The position numbers and the translations under genes are program-made. This document shows positions 42,830-51,635 of a stretch of DNA of 64,000 bases, one piece after another. How positions within the stretch are numbered: the stretch's first letter is position 1; each line of letters starts with the position of its first letter. The stretch spans positions 11,785-75,784 of the forward strand of contig CAUSWF010000004.1 in NCBI GenBank assembly GCA_963535465.1, written 5' to 3'. Under the pieces are notes generated by a model, which saw nothing but the letters and a program-made list of their open reading frames with translations, did not search any database and was not told where the DNA came from. Source of the DNA: CAUSWF01 sp963535465. Its GTDB lineage: Bacteria > Bacillota_I > Bacilli_A > RF39 > UBA660.

Positions 42830-43504
42830 ATGAAAAAATATAAAAATATAGTATATGGTATTATGTTAATATTGTTAGGTATAATAATTGCACTAATAAG
42901 TTTGGATATAATACATACAAATTTATTGTTTAAAGGATGGTGGACATTAGTCATTATAATCCCATCTATAATAGGATTATTATTTGATGATGATAAATTA
43001 GGGAATTTAATATCATTAATAATCGGAATATTACTATTATTAGGCGTAAGAAACATAATAGACTATAAAATATTACTAAAATTATTTGTACCAATACTAT
43101 TAGTAACAGTAGGACTATCACTTATATTAAAAAATATTTTAGAAAGTAAAAAAACTTTGCAAATAAAAGAGTTAAATAAAGTAAAAGATAATACAAAAGA
43201 TATATTCGCAACATTATCTAATGAAAATAAAAAAATAATTGGAGAATTTAAAGGAATAAGTATAGACGCAGTATTTTCCAATGTCGAATTAGATTTAAGA
43301 GAAGCAGAAATAAAAAAAGATCAAGTTATAAATGTTTCTACAATATTTTCAGGAGTAACAATACTAACTAATAATAATATTAAAGTGATTGTAAAATCAG
43401 ATTCACTATTTGGAGGAGTATCAAACCATATAGAAGAAAAAGATGAAGCAAAAGCAATTTATATAAATGCCTCATGTTTATTTGGAGGAGTTGAGATAAA
43501 ATGA
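42830..43504 (+). CDS. LiaF-like envelope-stress membrane protein
   Basis: 224 residues: four closely packed membrane helices in the first about 100 residues (NIVYGIMLILLGIIIALISL and following), then a soluble beta-rich C-terminal domain (ISIDAVFSNVELDLREAEI, VSTIFSGVTIL, DSLFGGVSNH, ASCLFGGVEIK) typical of the LiaF/cell-wall-active-antibiotic-response family. In Bacillus LiaF restrains the LiaRS system; no liaR or liaS is in this window. Start at 42830; the ATG at 42818 is part of the ribosome site. Four-base overlap with the next gene. Confidence 0.78.
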   Translation: MKKYKNIVYGIMLILLGIIIALISLDIIHTNLLFKGWWTLVIIIPSIIGLLFDDDKLGNLISLIIGILLLLGVRNIIDYKILLKLFVPILLVTVGLSLILKNILESKKTLQIKELNKVKDNTKDIFATLSNENKKIIGEFKGISIDAVFSNVELDLREAEIKKDQVINVSTIFSGVTILTNNNIKVIVKSDSLFGGVSNHIEEKDEAKAIYINASCLFGGVEIK

Positions 43505-44295
43505 ATATATCAAAAAAGACTATAAAATATTTTGCAATAGGTCTTGCACTATTTATAATTACAACCATGGCATTAAGTCTACACTATTTTACAAGAGCGC
43601 TATTATATATAATGCCTACAAATAATAACAACACTAAAGAATTAATTGAATTAAAAGGAATAAAAAATATCAATCCAGAATATCTAGACTTAGAATTACC
43701 ACAAGGCGAAATTATAATAAAAAAAGGTGATAGTTTAAGTATTAAGACAAACTCAAAGAAAGTTAAAATAGAAAGTACAGATAAGAAAGTAAAAGTAAAC
43801 ACTAAAAATAATTTCAATAAAAACAATAAAATAATTATATCAACACCTCAAACATTAAAAGAATTAAAATTATCAACAGGAGCTGGAGCAATAAATATAT
43901 CAGATATATTATTAGAAAAATTAGAATATGAAGCAGGAGTAGGGACAACTACAATAGCTAATGTTTTAGTCAAAAACGAAGCCAAAATAGAAGGTGGAGC
44001 AGGAAAAATAGAAATTACGAATTCAAAATTTAATAATTTAAAAGCAGATTTAGGAGTAGGATTATTTATTTTTAAAGGAGAAATCAAAGGTAAATCACAA
44101 ATAGAATCTGGAGTAGGAGAAGCAAAAATTAATTTAACAAGCCCAATTGATGATTACAAAATAACATTAACCAAAGGAATAGGAAAGATATATGTAAATG
44201 GTATTTCTCAAAAAAACAATTTGACAATAGGTGATGGAATAAATAATTTAAAAATAGAAGGTGGAGTAGGAAATATAAAAATAACAACAAAATAA
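43501..44295 (+). CDS. DUF4097-type beta-repeat membrane-anchored protein (LiaG-like)
   Basis: 264 residues: one N-terminal membrane helix (about 10-38), then an extracellular repeat domain with recurrent G-x-G/I-x-I strands (LSTGAGAINISD, EAGVGTTTIAN, EGGAGKIEITN, ESGVGEAKINL, EGGVGNIKITTK), the right-handed beta-solenoid look of DUF4097/LiaG proteins. Coupled to the LiaF-like gene (ATGA). Probably an envelope sensor or scaffold. A terminator follows. Confidence 0.75.
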   Translation: MNISKKTIKYFAIGLALFIITTMALSLHYFTRALLYIMPTNNNNTKELIELKGIKNINPEYLDLELPQGEIIIKKGDSLSIKTNSKKVKIESTDKKVKVNTKNNFNKNNKIIISTPQTLKELKLSTGAGAINISDILLEKLEYEAGVGTTTIANVLVKNEAKIEGGAGKIEITNSKFNNLKADLGVGLFIFKGEIKGKSQIESGVGEAKINLTSPIDDYKITLTKGIGKIYVNGISQKNNLTIGDGINNLKIEGGVGNIKITTK

Positions 44296-44316
44296 ACGGA
44301 TTTTATCCGTTTTTTA
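44295..44316 (+). terminator. Intrinsic terminator after the LiaG-like gene
   Basis: AACGGA-TTTTA-TCCGTT followed by a T-run. Confidence 0.82.
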
Positions 44317-44329
44317 TTGTTATTATAAC

Positions 44330-44358
44330 TTGTAAAAATGACAATAAATAGATATAAT
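44330..44358 (+). promoter_or_regulatory. Promoter of the EssC locus
   Basis: TTGTAA (44330-44335), 17-base spacer, TATAAT (44353-44358), about 30 bases before the essC ATG. Confidence 0.6.
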
Positions 44359-44390
44359 TAACTATAGAATAAAGAGTATAGGTTAGAAGT

Positions 44391-47300
44391 ATGATAGTAA
44401 GATTAATTAAGAAAAAACAAATCTTTAATTTTGATTTACCAAATAAAATATCAGGAAATTACTGGATTACTGATATAGATTATTTAGGCAATAAAAGAAA
44501 TTTAATAAATGTCACTGAACTAAATGGGCAGTGGATTATTAAAAGTGACTTTGAAACTAAAATAATGTCAGGAAATAACGAAGTAGAGCAAGCAACATTG
44601 AAAGAATATAACTTATATTTTCTTAAGATAAATACAGATAATGAATATGTAATTCTTTATTGTTCACCAACTAAAGATAGTGAAACAATAAACTTAAAAT
44701 ATATAACACAAAAAGAAATAGTAATAGGAAATGACAAAGCTTGTGACATATACTACAATTATCCATTAATTTCATCAAGACATGCCAAATTAATATATAT
44801 AAATGATAAATGGGTAATACAAGACTTAAATAGTAAATATGGAACATATGTAAATAATATCTCAATAACAAGAAAAGAACTAGAATATGGAGATATAATT
44901 TTTATAATGGGATTAAGATTAATTGCTTTAAAAGGTGGATTAGTAATAAATAAAATTGGTGATTTAATAGGATATAATCCACAAGCTTTCGCAATGGAAT
45001 ATCCATATGTACAAACACAAACTATATTCGATAATAAAGATGAAGAAAATCTAGAATTCTTTAAAGAGGAAGATTATTTTTATAGAGCACCAAGATTTAA
45101 AAAGAAAATTGAACCATGTAATATAGTAGTAGACGCACCACCTGCAAGAGTAGAAGAAGATAAAACTCCTGCTATATACGTAATAGGACCAATGGTTGGT
45201 ATGGGGCTAACTTCAGTTCTTATGACAACAATGTTTTTCTTCAATGGCTCTAAAACTTCTTCACCATTAATGTCTACAATAAGAATTGGGTTACCATTAT
45301 TAATGCTTATATCTATGATATTATGGCCAACACTTCAAAGAAGATATACAAAAAAACAAATAAGAAAAAAAGAAGAAATAAGACAATCCAAATATTTAGA
45401 ATACCTAAGTAATAAGAAAAAAGAAATAGTATCTGAAATGGAAAAACAAAGAACTATTGAAACGGATAACTTTAAATCACTTGATGAAGTAAAAAAAGTA
45501 ATATTAGAAAAAAGAAGAAATTTATGGGAAAGAGAAATTGAACAAGAAGATTTTCTTTCTGTAAGAATTGGAATAGGTTCTACTGAATTAATTGGAAATC
45601 TATCATTTCCACAAGAACATTTCAGTGTAGAAAAAGATAATTTGCTAGAAGAAGTATACAAGCTAAGTAAAGAATCTCATATGCTAGAAAATGTTCCAGT
45701 AACAGTATCACTATTAAAAAATAATATTAGTGCTATTATTGGAACTGCTAAAATAAAGAAAAATTTTATAGATGGAATAATATTACAGTTATTAGCATAT
45801 CATTCTTATGAAGATTTAAAGATAATTATAATGACTAAGGATGAAACTAAAGGAAACTGGGAATATTTAAAATCAGCACCTCATACATGGCAGGATGATA
45901 AAAGTATAAGATATTTTTCAACTAATATAGATGAAGCAAAACAACTATCACTAATACTTGAAAAAGAATTACAAGAAAGAAAACTGCTTGGAGAAAAACT
46001 AAAATCAATGACATATGCAAATTTCAAACCATACTATTTAATAATAACAGATGATTATAAAATGGTAAGAGATATAGATATAATCAAAGATATATGTAGT
46101 GAAGAGAAAAACTATGGTTTCAGTTTACTAGCAATCTCACAACGTCTAATAAATTTACCAAATGAGTGTAAAACATTTATTAGTGTCGGAGATGACGCAT
46201 CTACACTATTTGAAAATGAATTAGTATCAAATAAACAAAAAGAATTTGTAGCAGATTTTGACATAACTCTTAATATGAATGAAATAGTCAAAAAAATTGC
46301 TAATATTCCAATAGATATAACAAAAGAAAATAGAACTCTACCTCAAAGTTTATCATTCTTAGAAATGTATGATGTAGGTATGGTAGAACAATTAAATATT
46401 TTAAACAGATGGAAAACAAATGATCCAACTAAGTCATTAACCGTACCTGTAGGGGTAGATCCATCACAAGAATTATTTAAATTAGATTTACATGAAAAAT
46501 ATCATGGACCTCATGGACTTATCGCAGGTATGACTGGTTCAGGTAAATCGGAGTTTATTATTACATATATTTTATCTATGGCAGTTAACTATCATCCAGA
46601 TGAAGTTCAGTTTGTACTAATAGACTATAAAGGTGGAGGCTTAGCTGGAGCCTTTGAAAATAAAGAAACAGGAATCAAATTACCGCACATAGCAGGTACA
46701 ATAACAAACTTAGATACAGTAGAAATGAATAGATCACTAGCATCTATCCAATCAGAACTACGTAAACGTCAAAGATTATTTAATGAAGCAAGAGATGCAC
46801 TAAATGAATCAACAATAGATATATATAAATATCAATCATTATATAGAAAAGGGTTAGTAAGAAAGCCAATATCACATTTATTTATAATATCTGATGAATT
46901 TGCAGAATTAAAAGCTCAAAGACCTGAGTTTATGGAAGAACTAATATCAACAGCTCGTATAGGAAGATCCCTAGGAGTTCACCTTGTTCTAGCAACTCAA
47001 AAACCAAATGGAGTAGTAAATGATCAAATATGGTCAAACTCTAAATTTAGAGTTTGTCTAAAAGTACAAGATAAATCAGACTCAATAGATATGATAAAAG
47101 TAGCAGATGCTGCAGAATTAAAAAATCCAGGTAGATTCTACCTACAAGTTGGATATAATGAATTATTCGCAATAGGCCAAGCTGCATGGGGAGGAGCAGG
47201 ATATTTCCCAACTGAAAAGAGAAAGAAAAAAATAAATCAAGATATCACTATAATAGACAATCTAGGCAATATAGTAAAATCATTAACAGATGAAATAAAA

Positions 47301-48950
47301 GAACAAGCATCATCATCAGGAGAAGAAATAACTAATGTAATTAAATATATAGTAGATAAAGCAAATAATGAAAAAATAAGTATAGAGCAACTATGGTTAC
47401 CTAAAATACCTAATGTAATTTATATAGATGACTTAAAAGAAAAATATTCCTATCATCAATCAAAATATAATATTGAGCCAATAATAGGAGAATATGATGA
47501 TCCAGACAATCAACTACAAAATATTCTTACTCTACCATTATCAAAAGAAGGCAATACTATAATATTTGGTAGTGCAGGTAGTGGAAAAGAATTAATGCTT
47601 TCAAGTTTAATTTACAGCATAATTACAAATCATACACCAAAAGAAGTTAATTTATACTTAATAGATTTTGGAGCAGAAACATTAACTATGTTTAAAAATG
47701 CTCCACATATTGGAGAAGTATTATTATCAAGCGATGGTGAAAAAATAAATAATTTATTTAAAATGCTAAATCAAATGATGGAAGAAAGAAAAAAAATATT
47801 CGTAGACTACAATGGATCATATGAATTTTATATAAATCATGGTGGAAAAGAAATACCATTTATAACTGTAATAATAAATAATTGGGAAGCATTCCAAGAA
47901 ACATATCCAGATTATGAAGATTTAATATCTAGAATATCAAGAGACTGTCTAAAATATGGAATAGTATTTATATTAACTACATCATCAACTAATGGAGTAA
48001 GATATAGATTAAAACAAAATTTCAAACAAAATATTGCTCTTCAATTCAATGACCCAGGAGATTATGCTAGTATATTACCTGGAGTAAGAAGAAAAGAACC
48101 TTCTAAAATATTTGGAAGAGGTTTAATACAAAAAGAATCAATATTTGAATTCCAAACAGCATACCCATATAAAGAAGAAAAGTCTTCTGAATATATTAAA
48201 GTTGTTTGCAAAAAACTTAGAGAAAAATGTAAAACTAGAGCCCTAAGAATTCCAGTATTACCTGAAGTAGTAACAAAAGAATATTATGATGATATTAAAG
48301 TAACAATGAAAAATATTCCAGTAGGAATAGAAAAAGAAACGTTAAACATATCAACAATAGATATATCATCAAATACTATTAATCAAATAATAGGAGAAGA
48401 TATCTCAAGTAATAATAAATTTATTGATGGATTAATAAATGTTATAAGTAAGATAGAAAATACAAAGCAAATTGTATTAGATACATTAAATTTAATTAAT
48501 ATAGAAAATAACCAAAATATTTTAATAGAAAAAACAAACTATGAAAATAGAGTATTATCTATAAACAATTTAATAGAAAACATTAAAAATAATAATGATA
48601 ATATTAACTATATAATAGAAGTAGTAGGAATAATAGATTTATTAAATAAACTTACTCCTACAACTCGTGAAAAGTTTAAAAATATAATAGAAGCTTCTAA
48701 AGAAATAAAAAATATTAGATTTATATTCATAGATACAATTGATAATATCAAAACTCTTCAATATGAATCATGGTATAAACAAAATGTAGATTTAGGAGAA
48801 GGATTATGGTTAGGAAATGGTATAGCAAATCAATTTACAATCAAAGTAACAACTACATCTCGCTCAATAAGAGAAGAAATACCTGAAGATTTTGGATATA
48901 GAATAAGTAAAGGCAAACCAACATTAATTAAATTTATATCAAATGAATAG
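44391..48950 (+). CDS. essC: EssC-type FtsK/SpoIIIE motor ATPase of an ESX/T7SSb system
   Basis: 1519 residues. The N-terminal third has an FHA domain (about 95-165; IGNDKACD, SSRHAKL, NSKYGTYVNN), with perhaps a degenerate one before it. Two membrane helices lie at about 260-282 and 297-315. Three FtsK-type ATPase domains follow: D1 with Walker A GMTGSGKSE at about 712 and Walker B LFIISDEFAEL at about 829; D2 with GSAGSGKE at about 1060 but a weak Walker B (VIINNWEAF); D3 near 1340-1500 without a P-loop (GEDISSNN). This is the domain order of Firmicutes EssC/YukB, the motor that exports WXG100 and LXG proteins. Own promoter; yukD-like gene 8 bases downstream. Confidence 0.92.
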   Translation: MIVRLIKKKQIFNFDLPNKISGNYWITDIDYLGNKRNLINVTELNGQWIIKSDFETKIMSGNNEVEQATLKEYNLYFLKINTDNEYVILYCSPTKDSETINLKYITQKEIVIGNDKACDIYYNYPLISSRHAKLIYINDKWVIQDLNSKYGTYVNNISITRKELEYGDIIFIMGLRLIALKGGLVINKIGDLIGYNPQAFAMEYPYVQTQTIFDNKDEENLEFFKEEDYFYRAPRFKKKIEPCNIVVDAPPARVEEDKTPAIYVIGPMVGMGLTSVLMTTMFFFNGSKTSSPLMSTIRIGLPLLMLISMILWPTLQRRYTKKQIRKKEEIRQSKYLEYLSNKKKEIVSEMEKQRTIETDNFKSLDEVKKVILEKRRNLWEREIEQEDFLSVRIGIGSTELIGNLSFPQEHFSVEKDNLLEEVYKLSKESHMLENVPVTVSLLKNNISAIIGTAKIKKNFIDGIILQLLAYHSYEDLKIIIMTKDETKGNWEYLKSAPHTWQDDKSIRYFSTNIDEAKQLSLILEKELQERKLLGEKLKSMTYANFKPYYLIITDDYKMVRDIDIIKDICSEEKNYGFSLLAISQRLINLPNECKTFISVGDDASTLFENELVSNKQKEFVADFDITLNMNEIVKKIANIPIDITKENRTLPQSLSFLEMYDVGMVEQLNILNRWKTNDPTKSLTVPVGVDPSQELFKLDLHEKYHGPHGLIAGMTGSGKSEFIITYILSMAVNYHPDEVQFVLIDYKGGGLAGAFENKETGIKLPHIAGTITNLDTVEMNRSLASIQSELRKRQRLFNEARDALNESTIDIYKYQSLYRKGLVRKPISHLFIISDEFAELKAQRPEFMEELISTARIGRSLGVHLVLATQKPNGVVNDQIWSNSKFRVCLKVQDKSDSIDMIKVADAAELKNPGRFYLQVGYNELFAIGQAAWGGAGYFPTEKRKKKINQDITIIDNLGNIVKSLTDEIKEQASSSGEEITNVIKYIVDKANNEKISIEQLWLPKIPNVIYIDDLKEKYSYHQSKYNIEPIIGEYDDPDNQLQNILTLPLSKEGNTIIFGSAGSGKELMLSSLIYSIITNHTPKEVNLYLIDFGAETLTMFKNAPHIGEVLLSSDGEKINNLFKMLNQMMEERKKIFVDYNGSYEFYINHGGKEIPFITVIINNWEAFQETYPDYEDLISRISRDCLKYGIVFILTTSSTNGVRYRLKQNFKQNIALQFNDPGDYASILPGVRRKEPSKIFGRGLIQKESIFEFQTAYPYKEEKSSEYIKVVCKKLREKCKTRALRIPVLPEVVTKEYYDDIKVTMKNIPVGIEKETLNISTIDISSNTINQIIGEDISSNNKFIDGLINVISKIENTKQIVLDTLNLINIENNQNILIEKTNYENRVLSINNLIENIKNNNDNINYIIEVVGIIDLLNKLTPTTREKFKNIIEASKEIKNIRFIFIDTIDNIKTLQYESWYKQNVDLGEGLWLGNGIANQFTIKVTTTSRSIREEIPEDFGYRISKGKPTLIKFISNE

Positions 48951-48958
48951 GAGTAAAT

Positions 48959-49216
48959 ATGAATAAGAATAAAATATTAATAGAAATATATATACCATTA
49001 ATAGAAAAATCATATGACATATATATTCCTATTTCAAAGACTATAGGAACTATAAAAAAATTACTAGAAAAATCTCTAGTAGAATTAACTGAGGGATCAT
49101 ATCAACCATCTACTAGTACCAATTTATACAACAAAGAAACAGGACTAATATATGATATTAATAAAAAAGTATATGAAACAGATTTAGAAAATGGTTCTAA
49201 ACTAATACTAATATAG
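48959..49216 (+). CDS. YukD/EsaB-like ubiquitin-fold protein
   Basis: 85 residues. ILIEIYIPLIEKSYDIYIPIS then TIGTIKKLLEKSLVEL gives the beta-grasp pattern with a central helix seen in YukD/EsaB, a small cytosolic T7SS component. Diglycine C-terminal chemistry is absent (ends LILI). Its place right after essC supports the call. AGGAG-type ribosome site overlaps the essC stop. Confidence 0.8.
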   Translation: MNKNKILIEIYIPLIEKSYDIYIPISKTIGTIKKLLEKSLVELTEGSYQPSTSTNLYNKETGLIYDINKKVYETDLENGSKLILI

Positions 49217-49223
49217 GAGGAAT

Positions 49224-49394
49224 ATGTCAGATTATAATAAATTTGTCGCTACAATAAATAAAATATTTGAACTAATAGGTAAATTAAAAGTATCTATAAA
49301 AGATCAAGATAATCTAAACTATATTTCAAATATAGAAGAGTATAAAGACTTAGTATTAAAAACATCTACTAAGTTTAGTAAGGATATAAAATGA
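49224..49394 (+). CDS. Small helical T7SS-linked protein A
   Basis: 56 residues after a clear AGGAGG: MSDYNKFVATINKIFELIGK and so on, ending TSTKFSKDIK. Predicted as one or two amphipathic helices, without signal peptide, WXG or YxxxD/E export motif. Not recognised as a known family. It overlaps the next gene by four bases (ATGA), so the two are made together. Small helical partners of LXG toxins are known in T7SSb loci; that role here is inference, as no LXG gene is seen. Confidence 0.65.
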   Translation: MSDYNKFVATINKIFELIGKLKVSIKDQDNLNYISNIEEYKDLVLKTSTKFSKDIK

Positions 49395-49600
49395 TAGGCG
49401 ACTTAAAATATGAAGAAATTTTATCGACATCTAAAGAATTAGAAGAGTGTAGTAAAGAATTAATTAAACTAATAGAAGCAAATGATGCTTTTGAATTAAA
49501 AGACTTAGCATCTACGGTAGAAGGCTATTCTAAATATCTAACTACATTAGTAGAATTAAATAAAGATGCCGATATAGCGACAAAAGATGTAAATGAATAA
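49391..49600 (+). CDS. Small helical T7SS-linked protein B
   Basis: 69 residues: YEEILSTSKELEECSKELIKLIEANDAFELKD and on, likely two helices forming a hairpin of WXG100-like size but lacking the WxG turn; the turn region has ANDAFELKD. C-terminus DADIATKDVNE is acidic. It could be a divergent secreted helical-hairpin substrate or a chaperone. Last gene of the essC operon; a bidirectional terminator starts at its stop. Confidence 0.65.
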   Translation: MIGDLKYEEILSTSKELEECSKELIKLIEANDAFELKDLASTVEGYSKYLTTLVELNKDADIATKDVNE

Positions 49601-49626
49601 AATCCACATAAATATGTGGATTTTTA
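49599..49626. terminator. Bidirectional terminator
   Basis: AAAATCCACATA and TATGTGGATTTT around AA; T-run on the + strand and A-run on the other. Shared by the essC operon and the convergent phospholipase-like gene. The TCCACA core recurs in terminators at 1021, 7413 and 9149. Confidence 0.85.
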
Positions 49627-50577
49627 ATATTCAAAAAATTGTATACTCTTATTTAAATCTTCATCAATACCAGTTAAGTAACTGTTATTTTCAAATATAA
49701 CATTTAAATCAACTGGTTCTCCATTAATATATTGATATGCAGCACATACCTTTACTTTCGCAATTCTTATAGCTTTATTATATAAATCATCAAATGATTC
49801 ATTACTAGTTCTAGAATATATAGATGGATTTCTCCATAATTTATGATTCAAATTAAGAAAGTTAAATTTATCATTAAAATTTTGATGATAACTTATACAT
49901 TCAAGCTTTATAAATCTATTAGTAGTAAAGGTATCTATTAGCTTATAGAAAAACTTCTTAATACCATATACATCTCTTCTCATAATAATTAAAGCCATCT
50001 TCATATAAGAACAAGATTTATAATATATTTTACCCATGTTCTTATATGAAAAAGTTTTATCAAATGTATAATCGAGAGTATCTATAGTATTTTTATTAAA
50101 CATCTTAAGATCAAAACAAACTTTACCTATCGGGAATCTATATGGATTTATAGATTCTCTTCTTTTAATCATATAATTATCAATAAAATTCTCCATAAAG
50201 TGATGCATAGAATTATATTTATAAGTAGAAATATTACTAGGAATAAATATACCGGTCTTATATATTATAAAAGGATGAATAGTATAATCTAAAACATAAT
50301 GACAAATAAAACCTGCCAGCATAGATATACTATCAGAATCATCTATATGATTATTCTTCATATACTCAACTATATTTATAAAAAAATCTTTACTCTTACT
50401 AGTATGTTGAATATGTTGAATATCTCTAATTTTTTTATTATATAAGTAAAACATTAAAGGATCAGTTCCTTGTCCAAACATCCTTAATCGAGACAAAATA
50501 ATCTTATTTTTGATATTATAAGGCAACTGATCATATAAATCTTTAGTAAAATATGAATGAGTAATAGTAGATGGCAT
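49624..50577 (-). CDS. Zinc-dependent phospholipase C-like protein
   Basis: 317 residues. ITHSYFTKDLYDQLP, FGQGTDPLMFY, GFICHYVLDYTIHPFI and HHFMENFIDNYM place the metal-ligand His and Asp residues of the zinc-dependent PLC fold. There is no signal peptide, so it is likely cytosolic and not a classical toxin; such proteins are common in Firmicutes with unknown substrates. Starts behind GAGG on the - strand, divergent from the Abi gene. Confidence 0.75.
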   Translation of the reverse strand: MPSTITHSYFTKDLYDQLPYNIKNKIILSRLRMFGQGTDPLMFYLYNKKIRDIQHIQHTSKSKDFFINIVEYMKNNHIDDSDSISMLAGFICHYVLDYTIHPFIIYKTGIFIPSNISTYKYNSMHHFMENFIDNYMIKRRESINPYRFPIGKVCFDLKMFNKNTIDTLDYTFDKTFSYKNMGKIYYKSCSYMKMALIIMRRDVYGIKKFFYKLIDTFTTNRFIKLECISYHQNFNDKFNFLNLNHKLWRNPSIYSRTSNESFDDLYNKAIRIAKVKVCAAYQYINGEPVDLNVIFENNSYLTGIDEDLNKSIQFFEY

Positions 50578-50645
50578 AGAACCTCCTCGTTAAAATATTA
50601 TACAATAAATTCACTAAAATTTCATATTAATATGGACAACTAATA

Positions 50646-50654
50646 TGATATAAT
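50646..50654 (+). promoter_or_regulatory. Extended -10 promoter of the Abi-htrA pair
   Basis: TGaTATAAT, 18 bases before the ATG at 50673, with TAGGTGAG as ribosome site. Confidence 0.5.
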
Positions 50655-50672
50655 TTTAATGTAGGTGAGTAT

Positions 50673-51635
50673 ATGATACCAAAGAAATATAAAACATTTA
50701 AAAATTTAGATGAACAAATTAGTATATTAGAAGATAAAGGATTAATTATATCCGATAAAAAATATGCTAAAGATGTATTGCTTAGAGAAAACTATTTCTT
50801 TATTAACGGTTATAGGCACCTATTAATGCAATCATCAACAGATAAAAAGAAGTTCATACCAGGTACTAGATTTGAAGAACTATATAGTATATTCCTATTC
50901 GATAGATCATTTAGAAATATAATATTTAAATACTTATTAGTTATTGAAAATAACCTAAAGTCTATAACATCATATCAATTATCTAAAAAATATGGATTTA
51001 AAGAATATGAATATTTAAAGCCAAAAAACTTTTCACAAGACTCATCAAAGCGAAGACAAATTAATGATTTAATAAGCAAGATGAAAAGACAAATTAGAAT
51101 AAATGGAGGGCAACATTCAGCAACACAACATTATGTTCAAAATTATGGATATATTCCTCTATGGATATTAGTAAAAGTATTATCATTTGGAATAATTGGA
51201 GAATTATATTTGGTGCTAAAAGATGAAGACAAACAAAATATAGCCAATGCATATGGAATAGATTTTAAAGAATTAGAATCATATTTGCCAATACTAGCAA
51301 ACTATAGAAATTTATGTGCACATGAAGATTTATTGTATAACAATAGAAGCCAAAAGTTAATAAATGACAATATATATCATCAAAAATTAAATATACCAAA
51401 AGATGAAGAAGGAATTTATTTATTTGGTAAAAATGATTTATTTGCACTTGTTATTATTATGAAACAATTATTAAATAATGATGACTTTAAAAATATGACT
51501 TTAGAGCTAAATCAAGTAATTGCAACACTTGCTTACAATTTAAACACAATAAGAGTAGAAAAAGTATTAAAAATTATGGGCTTTCCACCGAATTGGAAAG
51601 ATATAGTAGATATAAGGAGTGAAGTAGATGGATAA
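50673..51635 (+). CDS. Abi_2 (AbiD/F-like) HEPN-domain protein
   Basis: 320 residues of the Abi_2 family, linked to abortive phage infection. N-terminal LRENYFFINGYRHL and FEELYSIFLFDRSFRNIIFKYLLVIENNLKS are typical. YRNLCAHEDLLYN near 210 holds the R-N-x3-H motif of HEPN ribonucleases, so it is probably an RNA-cleaving or RNA-binding defence effector. No antitoxin gene is visible. It overlaps htrA by 8 bases, an unusual pairing of a defence-type protein with an envelope protease. Confidence 0.8.
   Translation: MIPKKYKTFKNLDEQISILEDKGLIISDKKYAKDVLLRENYFFINGYRHLLMQSSTDKKKFIPGTRFEELYSIFLFDRSFRNIIFKYLLVIENNLKSITSYQLSKKYGFKEYEYLKPKNFSQDSSKRRQINDLISKMKRQIRINGGQHSATQHYVQNYGYIPLWILVKVLSFGIIGELYLVLKDEDKQNIANAYGIDFKELESYLPILANYRNLCAHEDLLYNNRSQKLINDNIYHQKLNIPKDEEGIYLFGKNDLFALVIIMKQLLNNDDFKNMTLELNQVIATLAYNLNTIRVEKVLKIMGFPPNWKDIVDIRSEVDG

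Noticed and set aside
49224..49600. WXG100 substrate of the T7SS
   Set aside because: Both small proteins are helical and of suitable size, but neither has a WxG turn nor a YxxxD/E tail, so the label is not supported.
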